Source of the DNA: UBA7239 sp964509075
GTDB taxonomy: Bacteria; Pseudomonadota; Gammaproteobacteria; Pseudomonadales; UBA7239
Assembly (NCBI GenBank): GCA_964509075.1
Contig: CAZDWC010000002.1
Coordinates: 1 to 64,000, forward strand
Direction: 5' to 3'
DNA: 64,000 nucleotides
Shown: one piece after another, positions 16,466-24,731 of the stretch
How positions within the stretch are numbered: position 1 is the stretch's first letter
How the letters are laid out: each line of letters opens with the position of its first letter
Position numbers and translations under genes: made by a program
Notes under the pieces: model-generated
Databases searched by the model: none
Told to the model about the DNA's origin: nothing
Seen by the model: the letters and a program-made list of their open reading frames with translations, nothing else

Positions 16466-17104
16466 ATGGCTGTGCACATTCCCTGCCCCGCCTGCGGTGG
16501 CGAGGTCAACTTTGTCTCGCCGGTTTCCGTCAGCGCCACCTGCCCGTGGTGCCAGCAGCTGTTGCTGCGCCGCGATCTCGATCTGGAAAAACTCGGCCAG
16601 GAATCGCTGCCACCACCTGACCTGAGTGTGGTGCAAATCGGCTGCCAGGGCCGCTACCAGCGCGTTGCATTCAGCGTCATCGGCAAACTGGTGGTGGGCT
16701 GGGAAGACGGGCGCTGGAACGAGTGGTATGTGTATTTTGAAGATGGCCGCGACGGCTGGCTCGCCGAAGCGCAAGGCGAATGGATGCTGTCTTTCAGCGC
16801 ACCGTTGCCTGCAAACCTGCCAGCGCGCGAAGACATCGCCATTGATGTCAGTTGTGCGTTGACCGCAGGCCAATCTTTTACCGTCACCGATTTTCGCGAG
16901 GTGGAATGCCTCGGCGCTGCCGGTGAACTGCCGATACAAGCTGCCAAGGGCCGCAAAGGCTTGAGTGTGGATTGGAGCGGCCCGCAGCAACAATTTGCCT
17001 GCGTGGAATACAGCGACAAGGAAACGCGGCTTTTTGTCGGTCGCTATGTCGACTTTGCCGACCTGCAACTGACAGGCTTGCGAGAACTCGATGGCTGGCA
17101 CTAA
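16466..17104 (+). CDS. DUF4178 protein with N-terminal zinc ribbon (first copy)
   Basis: The 212-residue protein opens with a four-cysteine zinc ribbon (CPAC at Cys7/Cys10, CPWC at Cys26/Cys29). A DUF4178 domain follows: GCQGRYQRVAFSVIGKLVVGW, then WNEWYVYFEDGRDGWLAEAQG and a C-terminal VEYSDKETRLFVGRYVDF. It is soluble and lacks membrane segments. The function of DUF4178 is unknown; these proteins recur beside DUF350 and aminopropyltransferase genes. The 3' end overlaps the second DUF4178 gene by 14 bases, which indicates translational coupling. Confidence 0.85.
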   Translation: MAVHIPCPACGGEVNFVSPVSVSATCPWCQQLLLRRDLDLEKLGQESLPPPDLSVVQIGCQGRYQRVAFSVIGKLVVGWEDGRWNEWYVYFEDGRDGWLAEAQGEWMLSFSAPLPANLPAREDIAIDVSCALTAGQSFTVTDFREVECLGAAGELPIQAAKGRKGLSVDWSGPQQQFACVEYSDKETRLFVGRYVDFADLQLTGLRELDGWH

Positions 17105-18377
17105 CCCACAAACAACAACAGCATCGGCACAGGTATTTGACTGTCCCGCCTGTGGTGGCCAACTCGCCATACAAGCCCCCGGCGTAACCGTGAGCGTGTA
17201 CTGCACGCATTGCGGCAGTGAAATAGATGCCGTGAATGACAAATTCCGGCTACTGCAAAAAGCCAATGAACAACTGAAATTGCTGCCCGTGATTCCACTC
17301 GGCCAGCGCGGCGTACTGCGCGGCGTCACCTGGGAAGTGATCGGCTTCATGCAACGCAGCAGCAGCGGCTACAAATGGCAGGAATATTTGCTGTTCAATC
17401 CCCAGAGCGGTTTTCGCTGGCTGGTGGAAAACCAAGGTCACTGGACGCTCTTCGCCGTCACCAAGCAAGCCATCGACACCAGCGTTGCCGAGCGCGTCAG
17501 CCTGCAGAACAAAGTCTTCAAGCTATTCGACGACAGCACCGCCAAAGTCGATTACGTACTGGGCGAGTTCTACTGGCGCGTGAAACGCGGCGACAAGGCA
17601 CGCCTGCAGGATTACATTGCACCGCCGCGCATGCTGAGTCTTGAAGAACCGCGCGGTGACAAGAGCAAAGGCGAAAAAATCTGGTCACTGGGTGAATACC
17701 TGTCCGCAAGTGAAATCAGCGCAGCCTTCAAGATTGCACGCAGCCTTCCCTACGCACCGAGCGCCGGCGCCAATCAACCCAATCCGTTCCGCGGCACCGG
17801 CATCAGCATGTTGCTGTTCGCTGTGCTATTTACAATGTTGCTGAGCCTGATCTCCGTGGTACTCGCCAGCCAGCACAAACCGCAACTATTGCTGCAACAG
17901 GACTATCAGGGTCGCGGCAACGGCATGATCTCCGGACAAATCAGCCCCAGCTTCACTGTGACACAGGACCACACCGTGCTCGGTTTTGACATGCGCGCCA
18001 ACGTCAACAACAGCTGGGCTGAATTGCAGATTGATGTCATCAATGAAGACACAGGAAAAATCCTGCAACTGGAACAAGGCGTGGAATACTGGACCGGGCG
18101 CGACAGCGACGGCGCCTGGAGCGAAGGCAGTAGCAGCAGTCATCGCAAACTGACACGCATTCCCGCCGGGCACTATCACCTCGATGTCGACTACAACTGG
18201 TCGGCGCCGACAGACGCATCACTGCACGTCACGCAAGGCGAACACTCCAGCATCAATTTCTGGATCGCCTGCATCCTGCTGTTCCTGCCCCCCATCGCCC
18301 TGCTGTTGCTTGCGCATTTTTTTGAAGTGCGGCGTTGGGCCGACAGCCCCTACAACCCTTATCAAACGGAAGAATGA
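17091..18377 (+). CDS. DUF4178 protein with zinc ribbon and membrane anchor (second copy)
   Basis: The 428-residue protein repeats the layout of its upstream neighbour: a zinc ribbon (Cys18/Cys21 and Cys38/Cys41), then DUF4178 (LGQRGVLRGVTWEVIGFM and YLLFNPQSGFRWLVENQGHW). It adds a C-terminal half with a membrane helix at about residues 238-262, a roughly 120-residue periplasmic-type beta domain and a second helix near the end (INFWIACILLFLPPIALLLL). It is therefore a membrane-tethered version of the soluble copy. It overlaps the previous gene by 14 bases and the next by four (ATGA), so the set is translated as one unit. Confidence 0.83.
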   Translation: MAGTNPQTTTASAQVFDCPACGGQLAIQAPGVTVSVYCTHCGSEIDAVNDKFRLLQKANEQLKLLPVIPLGQRGVLRGVTWEVIGFMQRSSSGYKWQEYLLFNPQSGFRWLVENQGHWTLFAVTKQAIDTSVAERVSLQNKVFKLFDDSTAKVDYVLGEFYWRVKRGDKARLQDYIAPPRMLSLEEPRGDKSKGEKIWSLGEYLSASEISAAFKIARSLPYAPSAGANQPNPFRGTGISMLLFAVLFTMLLSLISVVLASQHKPQLLLQQDYQGRGNGMISGQISPSFTVTQDHTVLGFDMRANVNNSWAELQIDVINEDTGKILQLEQGVEYWTGRDSDGAWSEGSSSSHRKLTRIPAGHYHLDVDYNWSAPTDASLHVTQGEHSSINFWIACILLFLPPIALLLLAHFFEVRRWADSPYNPYQTEE

Positions 18378-18517
18378 GCATGTGGCACGGCGCTTACCTT
18401 GCATTCGGCTTACTGGTTTGTCTCGCCTATGGCTGGGCCACCTGGAGCGGCTATGAACTGGGTGACGATGCAGCCACCAGCTGGTCACAGCAGGGCATCA
18501 ATCACTACCACAAATAA
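18374..18517 (+). CDS. Short single-helix membrane peptide (47 aa)
   Basis: The ATG overlaps the stop of the DUF4178 gene (ATGA), a strong sign of coupled translation. The product MSMWHGAYLAFGLLVCLAYGW continues into ATWSGYELGDDAATSW, giving one membrane helix (about residues 5-25) with a short acidic, Trp-rich tail ending in HYHK. I know no named family. Its position between DUF4178 and DUF350 suggests a small subunit of the same complex. Confidence 0.62.
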   Translation: MSMWHGAYLAFGLLVCLAYGWATWSGYELGDDAATSWSQQGINHYHK

Positions 18518-18569
18518 TGTCCGCAACACGCAGTAAATCCTGAACACACATTCACGCGACGGAGTCTTT

Positions 18570-18788
18570 ATGGAAAACATCGTTGAAATGAAATACCTGA
18601 TCAGCGCCCTGGTATTTTCCGGCATCGGCCTGCTGATCCTGGCAGTGACCCTGATTATTTTTGACAAGCTCACGCCGGGCAAACTGTGGCAGGAAATCGC
18701 CGTCAAACAGAATATGGCCCTGGCCATCACCGTGGCGGCCATCATTCTCGGCGTAGCCAATATCATCGCCTCCGCCATTCACGGTTGA
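18570..18788 (+). CDS. DUF350 (YjfL-type) membrane protein
   Basis: The 72-residue protein has two membrane helices (about 8-30 and 46-70). Between them is the DUF350 pattern of a charged loop, DKLTPGKLWQEI, followed by KQNMALAITVAAIILG. DUF350 proteins usually come as one or two such units and co-occur with zinc-ribbon, PspA-like and aminopropyltransferase genes. This is a single-unit form. GACGGAG lies upstream of the ATG. Function is unknown, probably as a membrane partner of the flanking products. Confidence 0.8.
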   Translation: MENIVEMKYLISALVFSGIGLLILAVTLIIFDKLTPGKLWQEIAVKQNMALAITVAAIILGVANIIASAIHG

Positions 18789-18816
18789 AGTCTGCGCATC
18801 ACTAAAAGGCTTTAAC

Positions 18817-20328
18817 GTGTCTTATGTCCTCTTGCTGTCTGCACTGGTTATTGCCACCTGCGGACTGGTGTACGAACTGATCGCCGGCACGGCTGCCAGC
18901 TACCTGCTCGGCGATTCCGTCACCCAGTTTTCCACTGTCATCGGCTGCTACCTGTTTGCCATGGGCATCGGTTCGTGGCTGTCGCGTTTTGTGACGCGCA
19001 ATTTGTTGCTGGTGTTTGTGCAGGTGGAAATCATCGTCGGACTGGTGGGTGGTTTTTCTGCCGCGTTGTTGTTTGCCCTGTTTGAATACGTGGCTGCGTT
19101 TCGCGTCTTGCTCTACAGCCTGGTGGGCATCATCGGCGTTTTGGTAGGCGTGGAAATTCCACTGCTGCTGCGCCTGTTGAAAGACAAGTTCGAATTCAGC
19201 GAACTGGTGGCGCGCGTGTTCACCTTTGATTACATCGGCGCCCTGCTCGCCTCGATCCTGTTTCCGCTGGTGCTGGTGCCCCAACTCGGATTGATACGCA
19301 CCGCTCTGCTGTTCGGCATGTTCAATGTATTGATCGCTCTCTGGATGCTGCTGCTGTTCGGCCGCGAATTGCCGTGGGCGCGCAGCCTGCGCGCGCTGGC
19401 CATTGCCGCCATACTGGCACTGGCGGGCGGCTTTGTGGCTGCAGATCGCATCATGGGCTTTGCCGAACAGGCCAGTTACGGCGGCGACATCCTGCACGCG
19501 CAATCCAGCCGCTACCAGCGCATTGTGCTCACCCGCCATCGCGATGACATTCGCCTGTTTCTCAACAGCAATCTGCAATTCAGCTCGCGCGATGAATACC
19601 GCTATCACGAGGCGCTGATCCACCCCGGCCTTGCGCGCCTGCCCAATCCACAACGCGTACTGGTTCTGGGCGGCGGAGACGGATTGGCGCTGCGCGAGAT
19701 ACTGAAATATCCGTCGGTGCAATCCATCACCCTGGTGGATCTCGATACCGCCGTGGTCAAACTGTTTTCTGAACAACCCATGCTGCAAGCACTGAATCAA
19801 AATGCTTTCGCCTCACCCAAAGTACAAGTCATTCACGCCGATGCCTTTGTCTGGCTGCGCGAACAGCAGCAAAGCTTTGACTTTGTAGTGATTGACTTTC
19901 CCGATCCCGGCAATTTTTCCGTCGGCAAACTCTACACACAAACGTTTTATCGCGAATTACAACGCGTAATGCGTGATGACAGTATTGCAGTCATCCAGAG
20001 CACCTCACCCTACTTCGCCCCGACATCTTTCTGGTGCGTGGCGCAAACCCTGCAAGCTGCCGGTTTTTCCACACTGCCCTACCACGCCTATGTTGCGTCT
20101 TTTGGTGAATGGGGTTTCGTGATGGCAAGCCGCACAGCGCTGACAACGCTGACGCCCGATAACCTGCAACTACCCGCCGGGCTGCGCTATGTAACAACGG
20201 ATGCCATCAGGGCCATGATGGATTTCCCGGCCGACATGCGCCCGACGACAACACCCGATATCAACCGGCTAGACAACCAGCAACTCGTGCAATATTTCGA
20301 AGCCGAGTGGGCCAGTCACACGCCCTGA
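18817..20328 (+). CDS. Membrane-fused spermidine synthase-like aminopropyltransferase
   Basis: The start is a GTG at 18817 with AAAGG upstream. Residues 1-215 contain about six to seven membrane helices. Residues 220-480 are a spermidine-synthase-type domain: ILHAQSSRYQRIVLTRH, the substrate-binding DEYRYHEALIHPGLA, the cofactor loop VLVLGGGDGLALREI and the catalytic-region VVIDFPDP. Enzymes of this fold transfer aminopropyl groups from decarboxylated S-adenosylmethionine to an amine. The membrane fusion suggests a substrate at or in the membrane. No SAM decarboxylase gene is in the window. It lies 28 bases after DUF350 and 14 before the FAD oxidoreductase. Confidence 0.87.
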   Translation: MSYVLLLSALVIATCGLVYELIAGTAASYLLGDSVTQFSTVIGCYLFAMGIGSWLSRFVTRNLLLVFVQVEIIVGLVGGFSAALLFALFEYVAAFRVLLYSLVGIIGVLVGVEIPLLLRLLKDKFEFSELVARVFTFDYIGALLASILFPLVLVPQLGLIRTALLFGMFNVLIALWMLLLFGRELPWARSLRALAIAAILALAGGFVAADRIMGFAEQASYGGDILHAQSSRYQRIVLTRHRDDIRLFLNSNLQFSSRDEYRYHEALIHPGLARLPNPQRVLVLGGGDGLALREILKYPSVQSITLVDLDTAVVKLFSEQPMLQALNQNAFASPKVQVIHADAFVWLREQQQSFDFVVIDFPDPGNFSVGKLYTQTFYRELQRVMRDDSIAVIQSTSPYFAPTSFWCVAQTLQAAGFSTLPYHAYVASFGEWGFVMASRTALTTLTPDNLQLPAGLRYVTTDAIRAMMDFPADMRPTTTPDINRLDNQQLVQYFEAEWASHTP

Positions 20329-20342
20329 GTGACGGTAACACC

Positions 20343-22028
20343 ATGCAAAAACTGCACAGCCTCAATCGCCGCCAGCTGCTCAAGCTGCTTGCCAGTGGCG
20401 CACTGGCAGCCGGCAGCGAGTCTGTCAGCAGCGATACGCCGTTTACTGCATTATTTTCCGGGAAAGAAAAAACCATAGCCGGGGACTTACGCGGTGCCGC
20501 TGCCAATGTCGGCCACCTGCTGCGCCAGGATTTTTCCGGCGTCACACCCGCGCATGAAAACACGCACGACATTGTGATTGTGGGCGGCGGCATTGCCGGG
20601 CTGTCTGCCGCGTGGTGGCTGCAACGCAATGGCGTGCACAACTTCACGTTGCTGGAACTGGAAACCGACACCGGCGGCAATTCGCGCAGTGACAAAAACA
20701 GCATTTCCGCCTACCCGTGGGGTGCACACTATTTGCCATTACCCGCTGAAGACGCCATCTGGGTACGCATGCTGCTGGAAGAACTGCAGGTGATCCGTGG
20801 CTACGACCACGCAGGCCTGCCAATCTATGACGACTACGCACTCTGCGCCGCGCCACACGAACGCCTGCGCGTGCGCGGCCAGTGGCAGGAAGGTCTGGTA
20901 CCGATGCTGGGTGTAAGTACACAGGAACGGCGGCAGTACGACAGTTTTTTTGCACGCATGCAGGAATTTCGCGAGATGCGCGGGCGCGATGGCAGACACG
21001 CTTTCAGCATACCGCTGGCCATGAGTTCCCGGGATGAAAACCTGCTGGCACTGGATCGCATCAGCATGGCGCAATACCTGCAGGATAACGCGTGGGATTC
21101 CACCCATCTGCGCTGGTATGTCGATTACTGTTGCCGCGACGATTACGGCGCCGACAGCACGCAGGTTTCTGCATGGGCAGGCATTCATTATTTTGCTGCG
21201 CGCAGTGGCCGTGCTGCCAATGCAGAAGAGCAAACGGTACTCACCTGGCCGCAAGGCAATGGCTGGCTGGCACAACAACTGCGCGACAAGGTGCGACAAC
21301 ACATCCAGACACAACACATCGCCGTGCGCGTGCATGAATCTGAAAAAGGTGTAAGCGTGGATTGCCTACATACCGGTAATCAACAGCACACTCGCCTGCT
21401 TGCGCGGCACGTCATTCTCGCCACACCGCGCTTCATCGCACAGCATTTGCTGCGCGATGCAAAACCAGACAACGGCAACACAACCGAAGATTTCACACCG
21501 GCATATGCGCCGTGGCTGGTGGCCAATATCAGTCTGCGCCAAAAACCACAAACTCCGCATTCCGCGCTGGCGTGGGATAACGTGAACATGGATAGCCGCT
21601 CATTGGGCTACATCAACGCCAGCCAGCAACGACTGGAATACCAGCGTCAGGACACCGTATTGACCTGGTACGAACCACTGGACTTTTTACCTCCACGCGA
21701 AGCACGCCAGTGGGCGCTGTCTGCCGGTCATGCACAACTCGCCAAGCGCGTGCTGAACGATATACAAAAAATGCACCCGGATATTGCACAAGACATTTTG
21801 CAACTGGACACCTGGCTGTGGGGACACGCCATGGCAATACCCGCACCCGACACACTCTGGCACCCCCAAAAACGTCTGGCGATGCCTTCACGCACCGGCA
21901 ATATTTTTTTCGCGCACAGCGACATGAGCGGCTTGTCACTGTTTGAAGAAGCGCAATACCACGGCGTGCAGGCAGCAAACAGCATCCTGCAGCAATACGA
22001 CGTGAAAAATCGTGGCATGCAAACATGA
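20343..22028 (+). CDS. Twin-arginine-type FAD-dependent amine oxidase-like oxidoreductase
   Basis: The 561-residue protein starts MQKLHSLNRRQLLKLLASGALAAG, a likely twin-arginine (Tat) signal. It then has the Rossmann dinucleotide motif DIVIVGGGIAGLSAAWWL at about residue 76 and a TGGNSRSD flavin-binding loop. The later domain resembles amine oxidase/phytoene desaturase-type flavoproteins, with a C-terminal FAD loop (NIFFAHSDMSGLSLFEEAQ). It would act in the periplasm. Placed straight after an aminopropyltransferase, it is a good candidate for oxidising a polyamine-type product, although that is inferred. It overlaps the next gene by four bases. Confidence 0.8.
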   Translation: MQKLHSLNRRQLLKLLASGALAAGSESVSSDTPFTALFSGKEKTIAGDLRGAAANVGHLLRQDFSGVTPAHENTHDIVIVGGGIAGLSAAWWLQRNGVHNFTLLELETDTGGNSRSDKNSISAYPWGAHYLPLPAEDAIWVRMLLEELQVIRGYDHAGLPIYDDYALCAAPHERLRVRGQWQEGLVPMLGVSTQERRQYDSFFARMQEFREMRGRDGRHAFSIPLAMSSRDENLLALDRISMAQYLQDNAWDSTHLRWYVDYCCRDDYGADSTQVSAWAGIHYFAARSGRAANAEEQTVLTWPQGNGWLAQQLRDKVRQHIQTQHIAVRVHESEKGVSVDCLHTGNQQHTRLLARHVILATPRFIAQHLLRDAKPDNGNTTEDFTPAYAPWLVANISLRQKPQTPHSALAWDNVNMDSRSLGYINASQQRLEYQRQDTVLTWYEPLDFLPPREARQWALSAGHAQLAKRVLNDIQKMHPDIAQDILQLDTWLWGHAMAIPAPDTLWHPQKRLAMPSRTGNIFFAHSDMSGLSLFEEAQYHGVQAANSILQQYDVKNRGMQT

Positions 22029-23131
22029 ATATCCGCACCACTCAACCATGGTTGCATTCCGCTCGCGTGGACAGCGCATTGATTCTGGCGCCGGCATTTG
22101 TCGCATCAGTGATCGCATGGTTATTTCGCGATGAATTTGCCGCCTTCGACGACATGCCGCTGTGGGCGTGGGTGAGTCTGGTACTGTGCATCGATGTCGC
22201 ACATGTCTACGCCACGCTGTTTCGCACTTACTGGCACCCGCAAGAATTTGAAACACACCGCAGCCTGTTGATCAGCGCACCACTGCTGGTATGGATCAGT
22301 GGCAGCCTTCTGTATTTGATTGACGCCATGCTGTTCTGGCGCACACTGGCCTACCTTGCTGTCTTCCATTTCATTCGCCAGCAATACGGATTCGTGCGCC
22401 TGTACCGTCGCCAGGAAACAGACACGCACTTTCTCGGCTTGCGCAGTGCACACATCGACAGCGCAACGGTTTATGCCGTAACGCTGTATCCGGTCATCTG
22501 GTGGCACACGCAGCTGCCGCGCGAGTTTCACTGGTTTATCGACGGCGATTTTCTCACTGGTTTGCCGACATTCGTCGCCAACACAGCTGCAACAATAGCG
22601 CTCTGCTCCTCTGCCTTGTTTATCACCAAGGAGGTTTGCCTGTGGCGCATTAATGGCACGATCAACCTGCCAAAATGCCTGCTGATCACAGGCACGGCCT
22701 GCGCCTGGTTTACCGGCATAGTGGCCTGCAATAACGACATGGGTTTCACACTCACCAATGTGGTGAGCCACGGCATTCCCTACATGGCACTGGTGTGGAT
22801 CTACAACCAGCGCGATCACCGTCATGCCTCCACGCAAACACACAACACGCTACAGCGCGCAGCCGGTTTTGCACCCGCGTATTTATTGATACTCCTAGCA
22901 CTCGCCTATGGTGAAGAAGGCCTGTGGGATGCGCTGGTATGGCGCGAGCGGAGCACACTGTTTGCCGCCTTTTCACCACTGCCTGCCGTCAACCAACACG
23001 CGCTGCTGGCACTGATCATCCCACTGCTCACCCTGCCGCAGGCCACCCACTATCTACTGGATGGTTTTATCTGGCGACGCCGGCAAGCGCGCGGCAAGCC
23101 TGCCGGCATGGCATACTCGCCGCATGCATAA
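22025..23131 (+). CDS. Polytopic membrane protein (about ten helices), unknown function
   Basis: The ATG overlaps the preceding stop (ATGA). The 368-residue product has about ten hydrophobic helices. Conserved-looking polar residues lie in or near them: DVAHVYATLFRTYWHP with two His, FHFIRQQYGFVRLY, and NVVSHGIPYMALVW. The His-rich pattern is reminiscent of membrane-bound desaturase or heme proteins, but I cannot assign a family. It ends with eight bases of overlap with the GT-C gene, keeping the operon unbroken. Confidence 0.68.
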   Translation: MNIRTTQPWLHSARVDSALILAPAFVASVIAWLFRDEFAAFDDMPLWAWVSLVLCIDVAHVYATLFRTYWHPQEFETHRSLLISAPLLVWISGSLLYLIDAMLFWRTLAYLAVFHFIRQQYGFVRLYRRQETDTHFLGLRSAHIDSATVYAVTLYPVIWWHTQLPREFHWFIDGDFLTGLPTFVANTAATIALCSSALFITKEVCLWRINGTINLPKCLLITGTACAWFTGIVACNNDMGFTLTNVVSHGIPYMALVWIYNQRDHRHASTQTHNTLQRAAGFAPAYLLILLALAYGEEGLWDALVWRERSTLFAAFSPLPAVNQHALLALIIPLLTLPQATHYLLDGFIWRRRQARGKPAGMAYSPHA

Positions 23132-24725
23132 AGTCGTGAAATACATACGCCAGCACGCTTTCGCCATCCTGTTCTGGATGGGCGCCTGCAGCCTGTTTGG
23201 CATGTTGCGTTTCGACAACAGCGAGCGCATTTATTTTCCGGTCGATGATCAGATTGTGTTATGGCTGGTGGACGAGATTGTCGCTACCGGCAACTGGCAG
23301 CCCGACTGGTATCGCGTGGATGAAAAACTGCAGCGCAGCGAGTACTTCCAGCAACAGGCGGAAGGCGCCGACATGCCGCACCCGCATCACTACAATTTCA
23401 GCGGCCATATCCTCAGCGCAGCGGTTATTGTCAAATGCCTGCGCACGCTCGGCGTGCAAACGCCCACCATTACGCTCCTGCATCACATCAGCTTTTTCTG
23501 GGATAGCGTCAGCTGGCTGCTGTTGATTGGCTGTGCGCGGCGTCTGAACAACAACATCAACTTCGCGCGCTGTGCCGCGCTGCTTTATGCTGTATTTCCG
23601 CTGGCGGTACAGGGCAGCATTTATGCACGCCCTGATGCGTTTCTCACCTGTATGGGCACAGCGATACTCTATTTCGCCCTCAGTGCCACACAGTACAAAC
23701 GATGGCAGTGGTTGCTCGTCACGGCAGCCACATTAACTGCAGCCATAATCGGCAAGGCCAGCCAACTGATGCTGGGCTTGCTGCCCGCGCTCGCCCTGTC
23801 GGCACCCTTGCTGTTTGCTCCCGCACGCAGGACCTGGCGCGAACTGGCGACACTGACGGGCAATGGCTTGCTACTGCTGCTGTTGATTGCTCTTTTCTGC
23901 AATGCCGTATTTGCTGCCGCCGACATGACGGCACAAGACTTCTGGCTCAGCCTGCAGGCGATACAGATTTATTATTATCACCCCGGCCCACCGGACACAC
24001 TGGAACACTACAGCTACACCGCACAATTGCTGAAAATCGCGCACTACTTTTACACCACGCTGGGCTGGCCCCTGATTGCCGGCTTGCTGATCGGCAGCCT
24101 GGCTTTGTGGCGCCGAACTGACAAGACCGCCGCACTGCTGCTCACCACAACACCACTGGTTTTCCTGCTGTACTTTGCCAGCGTGCCCGCCTTTTTTGAT
24201 CGCAGCTTCTGCCCGCTGGCCGCCAATATCGTACTGCTGTGTGCCGCCGGTCTCTACGCAGCCTTTGAACGCATCCCCGTCATCCAGCAGCAATCAGCAC
24301 TGCAACTTTTTTTCACCGCACTGGCAGCATGGCAGCCCGCCAGTATCAACTACCATCTGTATACAGACCTGCTGCGCGAGCACCACAATGACAAACGCCT
24401 GGCTTTCCAGCAACAACTGAAGCAGCAGTGGTCTGAAAAATACGGTCACGAATTCTGGATCAAGAACATCAGCATCTCAGATACCTTCTCGCAAACAGCA
24501 CCACCGCCAATATCGGGAAAACCGCGCATTTATGTTGCGCAGGATCTCAACGAGTGGAGTTCACGACAGTATTTACAAACCCTGCGGGACAACGGCTTCA
24601 TGGAGATTGCCGAATACCGTGGCGGCTTTGCCGATTTACCCACCTGCAGCCTGATTACCGTGCACGAAGCAGCGCGTTATGTGTATTTTGTGCGCAAGCG
24701 CGATCTGGACTCTGCGCAAGAATAA
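23124..24725 (+). CDS. GT-C type membrane glycosyltransferase (PMT/GT39-like)
   Basis: The start at 23124 overlaps the end of the upstream gene by eight bases and yields 533 residues. The N-terminal membrane helix is followed by a loop with an acidic pair (FPVDDQIVLWLVDEI) and by PHPHHYNF. About ten further helices follow (e.g. FARCAALLYAVFPLAVQGSIYARPD), then a ~110-residue soluble C-terminal part. This is the architecture of lipid-phosphate-sugar-using GT-C enzymes, which transfer sugars on the periplasmic face. Donor and acceptor are unknown. It ends seven bases from the convergent RND gene and closes the operon. Confidence 0.75.
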   Translation: MHKVVKYIRQHAFAILFWMGACSLFGMLRFDNSERIYFPVDDQIVLWLVDEIVATGNWQPDWYRVDEKLQRSEYFQQQAEGADMPHPHHYNFSGHILSAAVIVKCLRTLGVQTPTITLLHHISFFWDSVSWLLLIGCARRLNNNINFARCAALLYAVFPLAVQGSIYARPDAFLTCMGTAILYFALSATQYKRWQWLLVTAATLTAAIIGKASQLMLGLLPALALSAPLLFAPARRTWRELATLTGNGLLLLLLIALFCNAVFAAADMTAQDFWLSLQAIQIYYYHPGPPDTLEHYSYTAQLLKIAHYFYTTLGWPLIAGLLIGSLALWRRTDKTAALLLTTTPLVFLLYFASVPAFFDRSFCPLAANIVLLCAAGLYAAFERIPVIQQQSALQLFFTALAAWQPASINYHLYTDLLREHHNDKRLAFQQQLKQQWSEKYGHEFWIKNISISDTFSQTAPPPISGKPRIYVAQDLNEWSSRQYLQTLRDNGFMEIAEYRGGFADLPTCSLITVHEAARYVYFVRKRDLDSAQE

Positions 24726-24731
24726 AAACAC

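Noticed and set aside
18802..19800. 332-codon minus-strand reading frame opposite the aminopropyltransferase gene
   Set aside because: It is antisense to a gene with clear motifs, has His/Gln-heavy composition typical of shadow frames in this genome and shows no ribosome site or domain.
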